The position numbers and the translations under genes are program-made. This document shows, piece after piece, positions 45,296 to 56,626 of a DNA stretch of 64,000 nt; position 1 is the stretch's first letter; each line of letters starts with the position of its first letter. Source of the stretch: Epiperipatus broadwayi (Eukaryota > Onychophora > Udeonychophora > Euonychophora > Peripatidae); NCBI GenBank assembly GCA_028023455.1, contig JAQFVV010012497.1, positions 1,300,001 through 1,364,000 of the forward strand, given 5' to 3'. Under the pieces are notes generated by a model that was not told the DNA's origin, searched no databases, and saw only the letters and a program-made list of their open reading frames with translations.

Positions 45296-45505
45296 TGGAA
45301 ATCTTGAACGTGTGGAGTAATCCATTTAAATCAATTAATTAGAAAGCACCAACCTAGAACAACTGCCCCAGGCCAACAGCCTGCAAGTTTACTTTGACTC
45401 CTGGCCTGGGGCAATTATTTTAGGTGGCCTGAAGCAGTCATTCTAAGTTAGCACTTTCTAATTAAGTTTATTTAAATGGATTACTCCACACATTCAAGAT
45501 TTCCA
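45296..45505. mobile_element. Fold-back MITE, 210 bp
   Basis: The left arm 'tggaaatcttgaacgtgtgg' with 'agtaatccatttaaat' is inverted at the right end ('atttaaatggattactccac', 'acattcaagatttcca'). The inner part also folds: 'tgccccaggcc' near 45366 pairs with 'ggcctggggca' near 45406. The whole element could form one long hairpin. No second copy was seen in the window. Confidence 0.85.
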
Positions 45506-45509
45506 TATA

Positions 45510-46665
45510 TATATATACAAGGGAAACTCAAGTCCACAGGTAAAAAAAAGAAGCTTGACTAATTTTCACATATTTTAAAAATATATATATGTACACTTTT
45601 TTATTTACAAATATCTTTATTCTTTAGAAGACTTTTTATCTCTGAAATCATCTATATGCTGTTCTTTTGATTTCTTCAATACTTCTGCTATATTTAGACA
45701 CTTTTACCTTTTTTTTCTCCGTCCCCTTTATTATCATCATATTACCTTTCTGTGAATTTGAGAAAAAAAATTATCTATTGCCTGCATCAAAGCATTAATC
45801 ATTATTTCTCTTTACTAGAACAATCTATGGTAAGCATGAGTAATCAGTGAAAATTAGGTGGTGGTACCACATATACATTTTCATGAATTTTGAATATATC
45901 ACTTTTGCATGTACACATCCAGATGTCATCATTAATTTTTTTAATATTATCCAAGCTAATGGTCATGAGAGCCAAACAGTGTAAGATTTTGAAACCAAAC
46001 TAAGTTTGTACAATTAGGCAAATAAAATGCCAAGCAAATGATTACATAAAGTTGAGTGATAGTCAGTTCTATATTTTCTATCAGCATAGTTGACTCTTTT
46101 TGTTCAGTAATGCTGAAATTATAAAGAGTAACTTCTACATTCAAGCAAAGTTGCAGTATGTATAAGACTGTGAGTAAAATGTGAAACATGCTTAGTTAAA
46201 CTTGGTTGGTTTTGAGAATTTTCTATTGCTATTTGTAATAACAGTTTATCACGGAATTGCTATTATATATTATTTATTATATGGAATTTGGGGAGGGGAG
46301 ATTCAGTGATGCAATGTTTTATATATAAAATATAAAAAAAATTGTTTTATATGAATAAATTCTTTTTATTTAAATGCAAATCAAAATTAAAATTTGACTT
46401 GTATTTAATGTGTTAGGATTATGATAAATAATAAAATAAAATGTTTAATTCATAAAAATATGTTTAATTATCAGTCAGGGAGGCAGAGTAAAGTGCTATA
46501 GAAACCATAAGAATTATGCCGACATACTCTTCTTGCTACTTGAGGAATCTTTCATGTTGAACATACTTCAGATCTGACATTAGTCAACTGTGAAAAAAAT
46601 CAAAGATTGATGTTTAATCATTGTTAATGAGATGAGTCAGTTAATGGAGAACACTTATTAATGCT
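45510..46665. other. AT-rich DNA without recognised features
   Basis: Short AT microsatellites occur. The minus-strand open frame at 45956-46189 has no recognisable content. Confidence 0.45.
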
Positions 46666-46671
46666 GCTCTG

Positions 46672-46805
46672 AATAGTTTGGTGCAGTGATAGAGTGATGG
46701 ATTCTGGAGTTCAAGGCTCGTGGATCATGGACTAGCTCTATTACTTCCACTGCTCAAACTTTTTATGAGTTCCCAAGTAATAAACCATATGATTATTTAT
46801 TTAAT
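46672..46805 (+). repeat. SINE-A copy, near-complete
   Basis: One of the clearest copies: head 'gtttggtgcagtgatagagt', box B-like 'gagttcaaggctcgtgg', 'tattacttccactgctcaaa', 'tatgagttcccaagtaataa' and an ATT-rich end. The box A and box B spacing supports a shortened tRNA head. Confidence 0.85.
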
Positions 46806-46809
46806 TTTC

Positions 46810-47890
46810 AATATGACAAAGGGGATTAACATTAAAAAAAGATTTAAATAATCATTCTATTAAGAAGTGGAAAACCAACGAGAAAGCTATTGCATTCTTA
46901 TCCATGAGAAGTACCTAAAAAAGTTTAATCAGTAGTGATATTAACTAATTCTAAAACACTAACCAGTCGATTGGTAAATAAAATATCACATCATTGATAG
47001 CATTTTTTTTTAATTTGCAAAAACAATTGAAATCTGATGAAGATTGAAAATTTAAAACAGTAAATATAAAGAATTTTCTTCACATTGAGCAAATGTCAAC
47101 TTTAAATTGCATATCATATATATATATATATTTAAACCCTATTGTCTATAGGAACAAAAAGTGTATATATTTGTATTGTTTTCTGCAAAGTTAAATTTAA
47201 AGTATAGTATATTTTGTACAGTACTGAACATTATTATAACTTAAAACAGGCCAAGCTGTTATTCTACACATATTTCAAATAAGATAAATTACCAGTATCA
47301 TTGGCTAGAGGTCCAAACATCTGCTTTCTCTATTAACATCATAGCTAAACTTTATTATTGCAGAAACAGTGAACATGTTGCCATTGTTTATTATAATATA
47401 CCAATATATCATAACACAATATATTACTTAGTAAAAAATAATTAATATTTTTAATTTGTTTTTTAAAAACTGTTTGAGTTATACCTGCCAAAAAGTCAGC
47501 CTGATTTTCTTTTATAGAGGATTTGTTTTATATTGTACGATATACATATGCATTACATTTTAGATTCAAAATAAAAAAGTAAAAAAATCTGTAAATAAAA
47601 TGAATATACAGTATTAAAAAAGGAAAAATAAATTAAGTTATTTAAACTAATGTATATAATTGCACAGATGGAAAAACATTAAATAATTACCTAAAAGTAA
47701 GTTAAAGTAAAGATCTAAAGATAAAAGTTTTTTTTTTTTTTAGGGAATGTAAAAGAAAATAGCTTAATTATTTTTTATTGTGTTTAAATCTTAGGGAATG
47801 GAAATGATTTTTTTTAAATGAAATAATATAATGGAAAGCAAACGAGCCATTGGGGCACTTAAATGTTGGAAAAGTCAGATAAGAAATAAA
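46810..47890. other. AT-rich DNA without recognised features
   Basis: No gene or dispersed repeat was recognised. A minus-strand AATAAA at 47774-47779 could serve the exon-like frame upstream of it. Confidence 0.45.
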
Positions 47891-47892
47891 AA

Positions 47893-48034
47893 TTAAAGAT
47901 TATAGTGTTTCCCACTTTGGAGCATACTGACCAATGCAATTACCAACAAACACAGTCCAGAAAGGAAAATCATTAGGGCCAATAAGGTCGGAGCAATGTC
48001 AGGAGTGATCGATATGAAGAAGGGAGGCAAGATA
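47893..48034 (-). CDS. Candidate terminal exon of a spliced host gene, one TM segment
   Basis: On the minus strand a T-rich tract ending 'catttttatag' (acceptor AG at 48035-48036) leads into a frame of 46 codons ending in TAA at 47893. The peptide starts ILPPFFISITPDIAP and contains a hydrophobic stretch around LMIFLSGLCLLVIALVSML, long enough for a membrane helix, then a short polar end (QSGKHYNL). Its G+C is clearly higher than in flanking DNA. An AATAAA lies about 115 bp downstream. I do not recognise the family. The exon could be partial membrane protein sequence or a chance frame; no upstream exon could be joined with confidence. Confidence 0.35.
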
Positions 48035-48089
48035 CTATAAAAATGAAATAATTGAATTTAAGATGAGTGATTGACTATTGCTTGAATGG

Positions 48090-48250
48090 TGATGACTGGT
48101 TAAAACATTTTGCAGCTGTATTATGAACTTCGTGATATAGGGGTTTCACGATAGATTTTGTTTCCTTCATTTGCACTGGTTGAGGTGGCCTCTCCAAAGA
48201 AAACCTTATGCAAATGACATAACTAGCGAGGAGTTCCATAGACCTGCTGA
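48090..48250 (-). other. Possible upstream exon or conserved segment
   Basis: A less AT-rich stretch begins on the minus strand after an acceptor-like 'cttccgaatttcagcag' (about 48244-48260). One frame stays open for about 53 codons from there. No good donor site was identified, so linking it to the exon-like frame at 47893-48034 is speculative. Confidence 0.2.
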
Positions 48251-48505
48251 AATTCGGAAGAGGGAGTCATCAAAACTGAATGGAAAGTATAACTTTTATC
48301 AATATGAACTTTTTAAATATATCTCTTAAACAAGCTTTTAATTAGTAAGCTAAACATAACGTATAAGTGAACTCTTTCTGACCATCAAAAAAAAACTTTA
48401 AATCAATTATTAATATTTTTTATTATGTATAATGTTTTGTTGTCAATCATTTTCATTTACCATTTATTTATTTTTTTATTTGTTAACTAAATTATTAAAT
48501 TTAAG

Positions 48506-49065
48506 GTTGAGTATAGATGGCTGCATAGATTTGTTAAGTTTAGTTTAGATTATAGGGTTAATTTTGGACTGTCTGTTTTATAGTTGAATCGACACTGGTG
48601 GAAGGATGTATGGGTGTTTATATTAATGTAGTATGAAGAGGCACATTAAATTCTCATTCTCTTGTGCTGTGTTGGCATACAGAGCATCAATCCCAAATGA
48701 ATGCATGGCCCAAAGGTGTAACCATCACATTACCGATGGATGTAAATGTATTTCCTATGCCATCGATCTCCTTATGCTCTATGGATAGGGACTATAAATT
48801 GGTGAGGACTGTTCTCCCTTCATATGGAGCATTTTGTTTTCTCTATTTTTATGTATGATTCCCTCACCAGACAGATCCTTTAAATAATATCATGCTACAG
48901 ATGCACATTCCTGTCAGCATGGTTTTATGCTAACATCTTCATGTTGCATCGGTTACGTCTGTATATCAGGAAGCTAGTATTGGTTTAATTGTGAACTTTT
49001 AGCCTGAGGTTAAATGTTTTGAAAGTCTTTAAGTGCACATTCTATGTAATCTATCTATGCTTAAC
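48506..49065. mobile_element. 560-bp element with terminal inverted repeats (family T)
   Basis: The left end 'gttgagtatagatggctgca' with 'tagatttgttaag' is matched, inverted, by the right end (49035-49065), which reads 'gttaagcatagatagattac' with 'atagaatgtgc' on the minus strand. The right 160 bp on the minus strand also match 63479-63620: 'aacctcaggctaaaagttca' against 'aaccttaggccaaaagttca'. The inner part (48650-48860) is less AT-rich and has a 64-codon plus-strand frame of unknown meaning. No transposase is recognisable. Confidence 0.7.
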
Positions 49066-49289
49066 ATTATAAAATATTAAATCGTATAAAAATTTCCATC
49101 TGTGCAGATTACAAAAAAATATCAGAATTTAAATCTAAAATAATGTTAATAATCAAATCCTCAAATTTGTTTTATATATGTGTGTAATAAATGTTTGTGC
49201 TATTAGTACCGACAGTGGTTTATTATTTTATTGTTATCAATAATACTTTGAAATATATAATTAAAATACATTTAAAAATTTATATTATA

Positions 49290-49445
49290 AGACTCAGCTA
49301 CTCCTTGAGCTAGTGACTGGGGCTATCAGTTGAATGAAAGTTGGATCTTTTTCCAAGGTGTATTTGCCTACTATATAAATTTTCTAGGTGTTAATAGCCT
49401 GGTGGCGCCCTGTACGGCAGATAGGAAAAGAGCATTTACCCGACC
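49290..49445 (-). repeat. Repeat family K, copy 1
   Basis: On the minus strand it reads 'gtacagggcgccaccaggct', 'acacctagaaaatttatata', 'gtaggcaaataca' and ends 'agtcactagctcaaggagta'. The order and most bases match 62755-62900 on the plus strand. The last part resembles the 5' half of a tRNA (TAGCTCA..GG.GTAG), but no matching box B was found. Confidence 0.75.
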
Positions 49446-50970
49446 ATTATAATATATATATATATTAAAGTGAAGATTTTTATAGCTAAAGTATACATAT
49501 ATATATATATTTAGGATTTAATTGGCTATACATTTGCATATTGTATACATTATATCAATGTACAGATTACACTAGCCATTACTATGTAGTATAGGTCATT
49601 CACAGATGTAGAGATATTTGAAAATCAGAATGCATTGATATAATGCTAATACTAATAAGTAAATATATTTGTGAACATATTTAAAATATATATAATAATA
49701 AAGCAGCTTTAAACAAATAAAACAGTGGATACTATATGTCGTAAATGAAGATCATTAAACATATTTTGGATTAAAAGATGTATACACCCATGAATTCAAA
49801 ATATCTGCTTACAACTTTTATTTATGAAAGAAAATCTTCACTTTCATCCAGAATTTTAATTTTCACCCAATAATTTCATCAGTTTGATATTCGCTAGGAT
49901 TTTTTTTTTTTTCAATCATTAATCTTTATTATTTAGTACATAGTGCAGTACTGTTTTAAAGGTATAGTAACTATATTATCATTTAAACAAATATAACCAA
50001 AATATTACACATACACATATATAATCTTATCTATGAACAACTAAGTGCAAATCTGCTATCATAATAACAATTTGTAAGATAAACTCTCATAGTTAGTTTA
50101 ATTATATTGTAAATAATGCCTATTTTTTACATCAGTGCTAAATTTATCACTTAGATAAAAAGCAGCTACCTTTACATAATAACATGTTTTTATATATTAT
50201 GGATAAATCACGGAGAGAGTTTTCTAACTTTTATTCAAACCAGCTTATAATTTTAAATAATAGCCAAGATATAAATTCCAATTTTAATAAAGTTTGATTT
50301 GTGAATTGATGTTATGGTAACTGTTTTAGACTTAGTTATTCCATAAATTGAGTTATATGTTATTAACACTATACATTTAAAAGCTGTAATTTATTTACAG
50401 TTTTATTGAAATTGTATATACACTCATACCAATAATACATTATATAAAAACTGATATGAATTAAGAATTTTATTTTAGACAATGAACTGACCTTCAATAT
50501 TCATATAAAAAGTATTCATATGAAAATTATTCATTAAATATATAATAAACAGTATTGTAGAAACACTATTACCTACTTCAAAGATGCACATACACACACA
50601 CATATACTATTATTATTAAGTGGCAATTTCTTGTCATCTCAGAATTCAAAATCTAATGGGTTGAGCCTAAACTTTCTCTTCTACACATAGAATATTTTTG
50701 AATTGTGCATTATTAATTAATGCTTGAACTGAATACATTTATTAATTTTTTACCAGTTTTTTTTTTTTTTTTGAGTAAGTTGACTTTCTTACTCAAAGAT
50801 ATTAGAGACACCTGAATTTATTTTTATTTATAAAATATGAAGCACTTATTTTACTCTCTCTAATTTCGGACATCTGAAATGTGTGATAAAAATGGTATTA
50901 TTTTAGCACACATTTTTCAGTTGTATTAAAAAAGTGAAGACATTAGCAAACTACTATCAATAATTATCTA
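49446..50970. other. AT-rich DNA without recognised features
   Basis: (AT)n runs lie at about 49450-49465 and 49495-49512. No gene was recognised. Confidence 0.5.
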
Positions 50971-50973
50971 CAT

Positions 50974-51030
50974 CAGCGATTCCGAACCTTTTTCCGGCAA
51001 CTATCGCTTTTTTTTTGTCTCCAAAAATTA
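50974..51030 (+). mobile_element. Possible hAT-like terminus
   Basis: The string 'cagcgattccgaaccttttt' resembles the CAGGG...CCAACC start of hAT-type elements. No opposite terminus or target-site duplication was found, so this may be a fragment or a coincidence. Confidence 0.3.
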
Positions 51031-51139
51031 TCAATGCATCGTTATTAATATATAACTCATTTAGTCCTCCAATCATAAGACAGTGTGCTTTAAAAAATGA
51101 TTACAAGAAATACGTATATTGGGGATCATTTGCCTTTTT

Positions 51140-51232
51140 CACGTGTGTAGTCGCGTATATCGGTTGTTTGAGATGGTGATGGAGGATGAATATAGACTGA
51201 AAATCCTAAGTTCAAATCCCTTTATTTACTAT
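51140..51232 (-). repeat. Fold-back family F, solo arm
   Basis: It matches the right arm at 6455-6535: 'acgtgtgtagtcgcgtatat', 'cggttgtttgagatggtgat', 'aaaatcctaagttcaaatcc'. Retained CpGs suggest a comparatively young copy. In this orientation the box B-like GTTCAAATCC is in tRNA sense. Confidence 0.7.
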
Positions 51233-51534
51233 AGCAAACTTTCAGTATACTGAATGAATAGATTAATTAAGAGTTATTACATTTTTAAAAATTAAAAAAA
51301 AAAAAGAGTAATTGAATTTTAAAAAATATTGTATTTTTTAATCAACAATAAAAGTTTATTTTAATTTATCATTTAAAAAAGAAATTTAAATATAGACTAT
51401 TTTGCATTATCAAAAAAAATTTAACACTCATCTTTGCTGACATTTTTTATGCTTAACGAAAAGGAAAAAATACTCTATGAATAAGTACATTTTAATACAT
51501 TATTTGGAAATATGAACAAATACTAAAGATTATA

Positions 51535-51715
51535 AATTGGGGATTCGATTCATGGATTTTGAACTCCCGAGTCTGCCATTCTACTACTGCTCCAAATCTC
51601 GTAGTACATAATAATCGAATTGTTTATTGCTCGGGAAATGACAGCTGGCCGCGTCTATGGACCTTGAGTTTTGAAATTTGTCACTCTACAACTTCCAAAT
51701 CACGCAGAACTTGAT
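51535..51715 (-). repeat. Two SINE-A copies in tandem
   Basis: Minus-strand copies at 51535-51605 ('tggattttgaactcccgagt', 'ctgccattctactactgctc') and 51610-51715 ('attgtttattgctcgggaaa', 'tgacagctggccgcgtctat', 'ggaccttgagttttgaaatt'). The second keeps CpGs. Confidence 0.8.
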
Positions 51716-52112
51716 GATATCCATCCTCAAAATACAAATTGTTATTTCATTAAGTTTTATTTGTGCAGAGTGATTTTTTAATTAATAATCAAAATATAAG
51801 CAAAATAATATAAAAAATTATGTGATTCACATTTTATTCCCAAGAGAAAACCACACTTCTTGATTTAAGAAGAATGCTGGGAATTTTAAATTAGTAATTA
51901 GCTGTTGTTATTAATGGAACTAACTTTGTGTAGAGAAAGGAAATGTAAGATTTTATTCTTTCACCTGAATATAAATTTATAGATTACACAAAAGTGCTTT
52001 AGAAAAGATATTAACAGCGATTGGATTTGAATTTGTCACATCTTCTATAAATAATATGGGAGATTATTTTTAATATATATAAGTTTAATCAATAACATAT
52101 TTTCAAAGTGTA

Positions 52113-52208
52113 CTTTTTTTTTTCATATGTCATAGCATCGATTGGGAGGCGAACCCGACTGCTTGCTTGCAAGGCAGCTGCGATGACTTCTCGGCTACCA
52201 ACGCTTGA
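52113..52208 (-). repeat. tRNA-derived SINE
   Basis: On the minus strand: 'cgttggtagccgagaagtca' (acceptor and D arm), an anticodon arm 'gctgccttgcaagcaagc' with loop CTTGCAA, a T arm 'gtcgggttcgcctcccaat' and a 3' end 'gctatgacatatg' with oligo-A. It is related to the tRNA-Gly-like copy at 52643, but its anticodon reads UGC. Confidence 0.75.
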
Positions 52209-52642
52209 CTATTTTCAAAAATGTACTTTATGTTGGATAAGAAGTCATTTTTAAAATAAATTCCAAATAAAAATGAAATTAATGGAAATTAATAAATTGT
52301 ATATAAACAAAATGTCTATAAGTAATAACAATTTAAATAAATAATGTTTATATATCAAGATGCAGTGTGTGCACGCGTGAATATATGTGTATATACCCAA
52401 ATGCATATAAACAAATCACAGAAATGAATACATAGTCTATACACTAATCTGTCTTACTCGTGATCGGAGTTCAAATATGGTTTTATTAGCGCGAGTCAAA
52501 TATTGGTAAATAAATGGACATTTAGACATTTTTAGGTGGAGGTTAAGACTATTAATGAAGGATATTGTTTTCATTGCCTTGAGAAGCAGGGGAGAAGTCT
52601 CCCACTATTGAGTTTGGTTTAACTTAACCTATTTTTAATTAA

Positions 52643-52730
52643 TTTTTTTTTTTTCATATGTCAAATGCGTTGACCGGGAAGCGAACCAGGGCTAGCTGCT
52701 TGGAAGGCAGCTATGCTAACCGCTAAACAA
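52643..52730 (-). repeat. tRNA-Gly(UCC)-like SINE
   Basis: On the minus strand: 'gtttagcggttagcatagct', 'gccttccaagcagctagccc', 'tggttcgcttcccggtcaac' and 'gcatttgacatatg' followed by an oligo-A tail. The D, anticodon and T arms match general tRNA-Gly(UCC). The first acceptor bases are missing, and the A-tail shows retroposition. Confidence 0.8.
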
Positions 52731-53479
52731 TTTGTTTTGTATGTTTAATTTTGTTATAGTAGGTATGTGTGTATTTTTTGGTTTTGAATAAGACTATTGA
52801 ACAATTGAGATAGTCAGCTATTTTTGGAAGTTTGGAATAATAAAATATTTTATCTGCATTGTGTTAAATGCATAGAAGAGTGTGTTAATATTATTTGTAT
52901 TGTATTTATCAATATTTATATATCCATTTGCATGTTTATGTATATATACAATTTTATAGCATAAAACATATAAATGTATTTTTATATATTCACAACTTAA
53001 TATTCATCGAATTTAGTATAAATAAATAATATTTTTTAAAAAAAATTGTGCTTAGTAAGAAATAAAAATAAAATAAAATAAGATTTTGAATCCAGGCTTT
53101 CAAATAGTCTTTTAAAACTTGCATGATTAAAAATACCATTTAGTTTTCTCACATGGATTTTGCTAGATTTGATATTATATAGATGATTTAATATAACTAA
53201 ACTCAAACTGCATCAGACAATCCACTGTATCTCAAGCAAAAAAATTCCTGTTTTATGCAATGTCTTATTTTTATGTGCTCCTGGGTTGCCTGTACATTTG
53301 CTGCTCAGATTGTGTTGACTTTTTAATTAATTGTTTTTTAATCTCCCTAAATCTTAAGCTGTTTATTCCTTTGCTATTTAAATTCTGTAGTTCATGCATA
53401 TGAATATTACTGATATCAATATGAAGGATATGCACTTTACCATAAAGCACCATTTGATTCCTTTAAAATCCTTTATCTT

Positions 53480-53683
53480 GATCAAAACATGATTGTCATT
53501 ACCTTTCATCATGCTGCCTTTACTGTGAACATTATTTATGTTTACTTATATAACAGACCCCTTCTTATACATCAACTTATATCCCACATTAATCTTATTC
53601 TCTTATTCAACTCTTTTCATAATTTACTTTTTGGTGACTTTAATATGTCTTATAATACAATCACTTTATTAATTGCAAATTGA
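53480..53683 (+). pseudogene. LINE endonuclease remnant
   Basis: The frame ending LLFGDFNMSYNTITLLIAN contains GDFN (53633-53644), the metal-binding box of APE-type endonucleases, which nick the target to prime reverse transcription. The N-terminal half is decayed: conserved-looking fragments read out of frame from about 53220. Confidence 0.65.
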
Positions 53684-54429
53684 TGATTTTCCTCAGTAAT
53701 AACTTCTTCTATATTTTAAAACATTCAACTCTCATTGAGCTTTTATTTTATTCACTTAATCTGCACTTTATAGTTAATTCTTCTTTAGAACTAGTGTTTC
53801 TTTTATGATCACTTGGCACTCTCCGTGCAAATTGATATTGATTTTCATACATATAACCTGTTTTTTACTCCAATGATTCATTAAAAGTATTGTTTAAGGC
53901 TGCATCTCCTGAGGCAGTATTCTCGAAAATTTACATTTACTTTAAGAAGATCAATATTCTTTCTCTACAGTCTACTATAGCTTGGTTCTCTTTTATCAAT
54001 ATTATCCAGTCATTCATTAAACAGCACAGACAGTAAAAACAAATCATCTACAGCTTTAGCTAAGGAATTTGGTGCTGTAAATTTGAAATTGAAAGCCACT
54101 TCTTTTGACCCTGCTTCTGTTCTCTCAATATTTCTACCAGAAAAGCCAACATTTTTTGGGTTTAACCTCATATCTGGGTAAAAGGATATATCTAATGACT
54201 CTTTTTTATAAAAATAAAAAGTCCATTCCTTGTTTCAATTATTGTAGATGAACATTTTTGCACAGAATTAAACATGTTATCTTCTATTTTTTATCATTTT
54301 AAATTTAAGTTACAGATGTTCAGCTGTTCTGAACTCTCTGTATTTATTCTTGTCAAAAGCCATCAAGGCCATGATACTACAAAGTCTGACATTATGCTTA
54401 AGCTGAACTCTTAATTGATAGCATTCACG

Positions 54430-55115
54430 TCTGGTCCTCATGCAATTCCTAAATACCTTCTGCATATTAGTTTTTTTTATGGTACCAATCATTATGAGCT
54501 TGCTTGACTTTCTTTCTAAACAAATTTATCATATTGATAGACTTATCAAGTTTTCTTATTTCCATTTCTCAAGCAAAATACTCTTCCTTCTCATCTTAAT
54601 AACTTTCACCCTATCTCTATGTTATCTTTGCTTATCAAAGGCATTGAATCCATCATCAAGGATAAGATACAATGTATTATTCTGTTTTCCATCTCAAACT
54701 GTCAGTTTTCTAAAAAGAGAGCTTCCACCTCTGATGTTATCACTTTGTTTAAACTTATTTTTGACCAAGTTAGAACCACTAGAACAGTTAGTCACATAGT
54801 AGTATAACTTGTTATTTTGTCATCTTTTGATTCTGTCCATATTGACACTGTCATTGAAGTATTACAAATGCATAACATTCCCATTTTCTACATTTTAACT
54901 AATCTTCTCTTAATGGCAAAGTTACACCAGGATTTAAACCCCATAACTATTCTGCAGGGTTCATTTTTGAGTGTTTTGTTTTTTATTACTTATATAAATC
55001 CACTACTTCTGGAAGTGGAGGTGAAACTGCCTGGTATCTATATTCCGCTGATTAATAAAGCAGTCAAGTATATATCATTCTTGGATGATCTTGTCATTTT
55101 TTCTCCCCTCTAAGA
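54430..55115 (+). pseudogene. LINE reverse transcriptase remnant
   Basis: In three frames one can follow the finger region (LKQNTLPSHLNNFHPISMLSL split across a frameshift, about 54570-54625), IESIIKDKIQ, STSDVITLFK (54727-54750), SSFDSVHIDTVIEVLQ at 54820-54868 (motif A, catalytic D), ITILQGSFLSVLFFITYINPLL at 54943-55010 (motif B), and FLDDLVIFS at 55078-55104 (motif C). At least two frame changes and several stops are present. Confidence 0.75.
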
Positions 55116-55929
55116 AGTATTTTCTTTTACTTATTTCTATTTTCGAAAATTTTACAGCACATTATACACTTCAATTCAAGCTTAAAAAAATTATCTACAT
55201 GAAACATACTCTCTGGTAATAGTGTTTCTTCTCCTTTCATTGTTCTCCTCATAACTTTCTTGGATTTGCCATTTATAAGTCTATGAGTGCTATGAGAACA
55301 TGTATTCAAAACTCTATTCTCATTTCTGCTGAAAATATAATTAAATCCTTGCCTAAAACATATTTTCTTTCTTCATGCAAAAATCTTTCTTATCAACATC
55401 CTGATCTTTACAAAAATAACTTACTATATGCCCATTATTAACTATACTAATGTTTTTTAAGAAAATTAATTTACTTTGCTCCAAACTGATTTGGAATCAA
55501 AGAGTTGTTGCATTCAGAAATAGGCCAAAGATAATTGTCTCTCCTTTCAATCGATGCCTACCTTTTATTTTCAGCGATCAGATCGTTTAATACTATTTTC
55601 AAAATCATTTCTGATTACTACTCTAATGCTATAAAATTTGTTTTAGTCATGCCTACTGATAAGCCTCCACTCAGTAAAGTTAATTTTTTTTAATTCTTAA
55701 TCAAAGCCATTGCTGCTTATATTGATCTTAATAATCTAACATTCTTTAGGAAAATACTCTTTTGAGAATCTTACAACATGATCCATAGTGCTAGTCAACC
55801 TCAACTTTCCCCATCTCTTTTTACTATCACTAATAAACAGATAATACAAAATTCAAATTCTGGTTTTAGAATCAAAATTTCCTTATCAAAATCAATTTAG
55901 ATGCTTTTCCTAATAGTCATTTCTTATCA

Positions 55930-56040
55930 CAGAGAATGGTGCATGCTAATATTGAACCCCTTTGTTCTCTTTGTTCTAAATCTGGAGAAACAATACACCA
56001 TTTTCTGTTCCCATTTCCTGATTTTCTTACTATAGAATAT
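55930..56040 (+). pseudogene. LINE CCHC-like C-terminal motif
   Basis: The frame MVHANIEPLCSLCSKSGETIHHFLF (55936-56010) has C-x2-C (55963-55974) and a histidine pair (55996-56001), the pattern that follows the RT/RNase H part of many animal LINEs. The final cysteine is lost. The antisense open frame over this region is a shadow. Confidence 0.65.
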
Positions 56041-56626
56041 CATTGAATCAATTACCATATCCCGTACTTCTATTTCTACTCTTATTGATAACACGGAAAG
56101 AGGCCTTTCCCTTTCAATTAGGATTACAATTTTTATTATGCTTACTTTTTGGTTCCTAAGATGCCATTTTTGCTTCAACATTACATCTAACAAATTACAA
56201 TCACTGTTTTACAATAAAATTCAAAAATTAAAAACAAAGACAGAATGCATGTCCCTCCAGACATTTTTAGTACTACGTGGCTGGTTTCACTTCCAATCCC
56301 ATTATAAGTCAGTAATTTTTTTTATTTATATATTTTATACCTTGGTCATGTATTTACAAAATGTACTTGTAATTTATACACCATTGAATTTGTCTATTTG
56401 TGATGATAAACTACAAAATATCCAATTGAATTTCATATCGTCTTCAAGTTTGTAAAAAAAAAAAAAAAAATTTGCCTAATAAAATTGTTTGTTAAAAAAT
56501 AAAATGAACTTGCAGTAGACATTTTCTCTAAGTCAATACTTTTGTTTTGATTAAAATTATAAGATTATTATATTATACTATAGTATGTAACTTATTACTC
56601 CATTTATTATATATGTTAATAAAAAA

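Larger units (their letters stand above)
53210..56470 (+). mobile_element. Non-LTR retrotransposon, about 3.3 kb, with poly-A tail
   Basis: This is the longest element in the window. The order on the plus strand is APE endonuclease remnant (to about 53690, GDFN box), linker, RT (about 54430-55115, FLDD box), C-terminal region with a CCHC-like motif (55963-56010), and a 17-nt A-run at 56454-56470. Pyrimidine-rich, T-rich codon use runs throughout the plus strand and differs from the neighbours. Frames shift and stop repeatedly. I cannot assign the clade by eye; it is neither the RTE nor the L2z family seen elsewhere here. The 5' limit is approximate. Confidence 0.8.

Noticed and set aside
52643-52730. 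Functional tRNA-Gly(UCC) gene
   Set aside because: The acceptor stem is incomplete and an oligo-A tail follows 'acatatg', as in the other copies, so it is a retroposed repeat.
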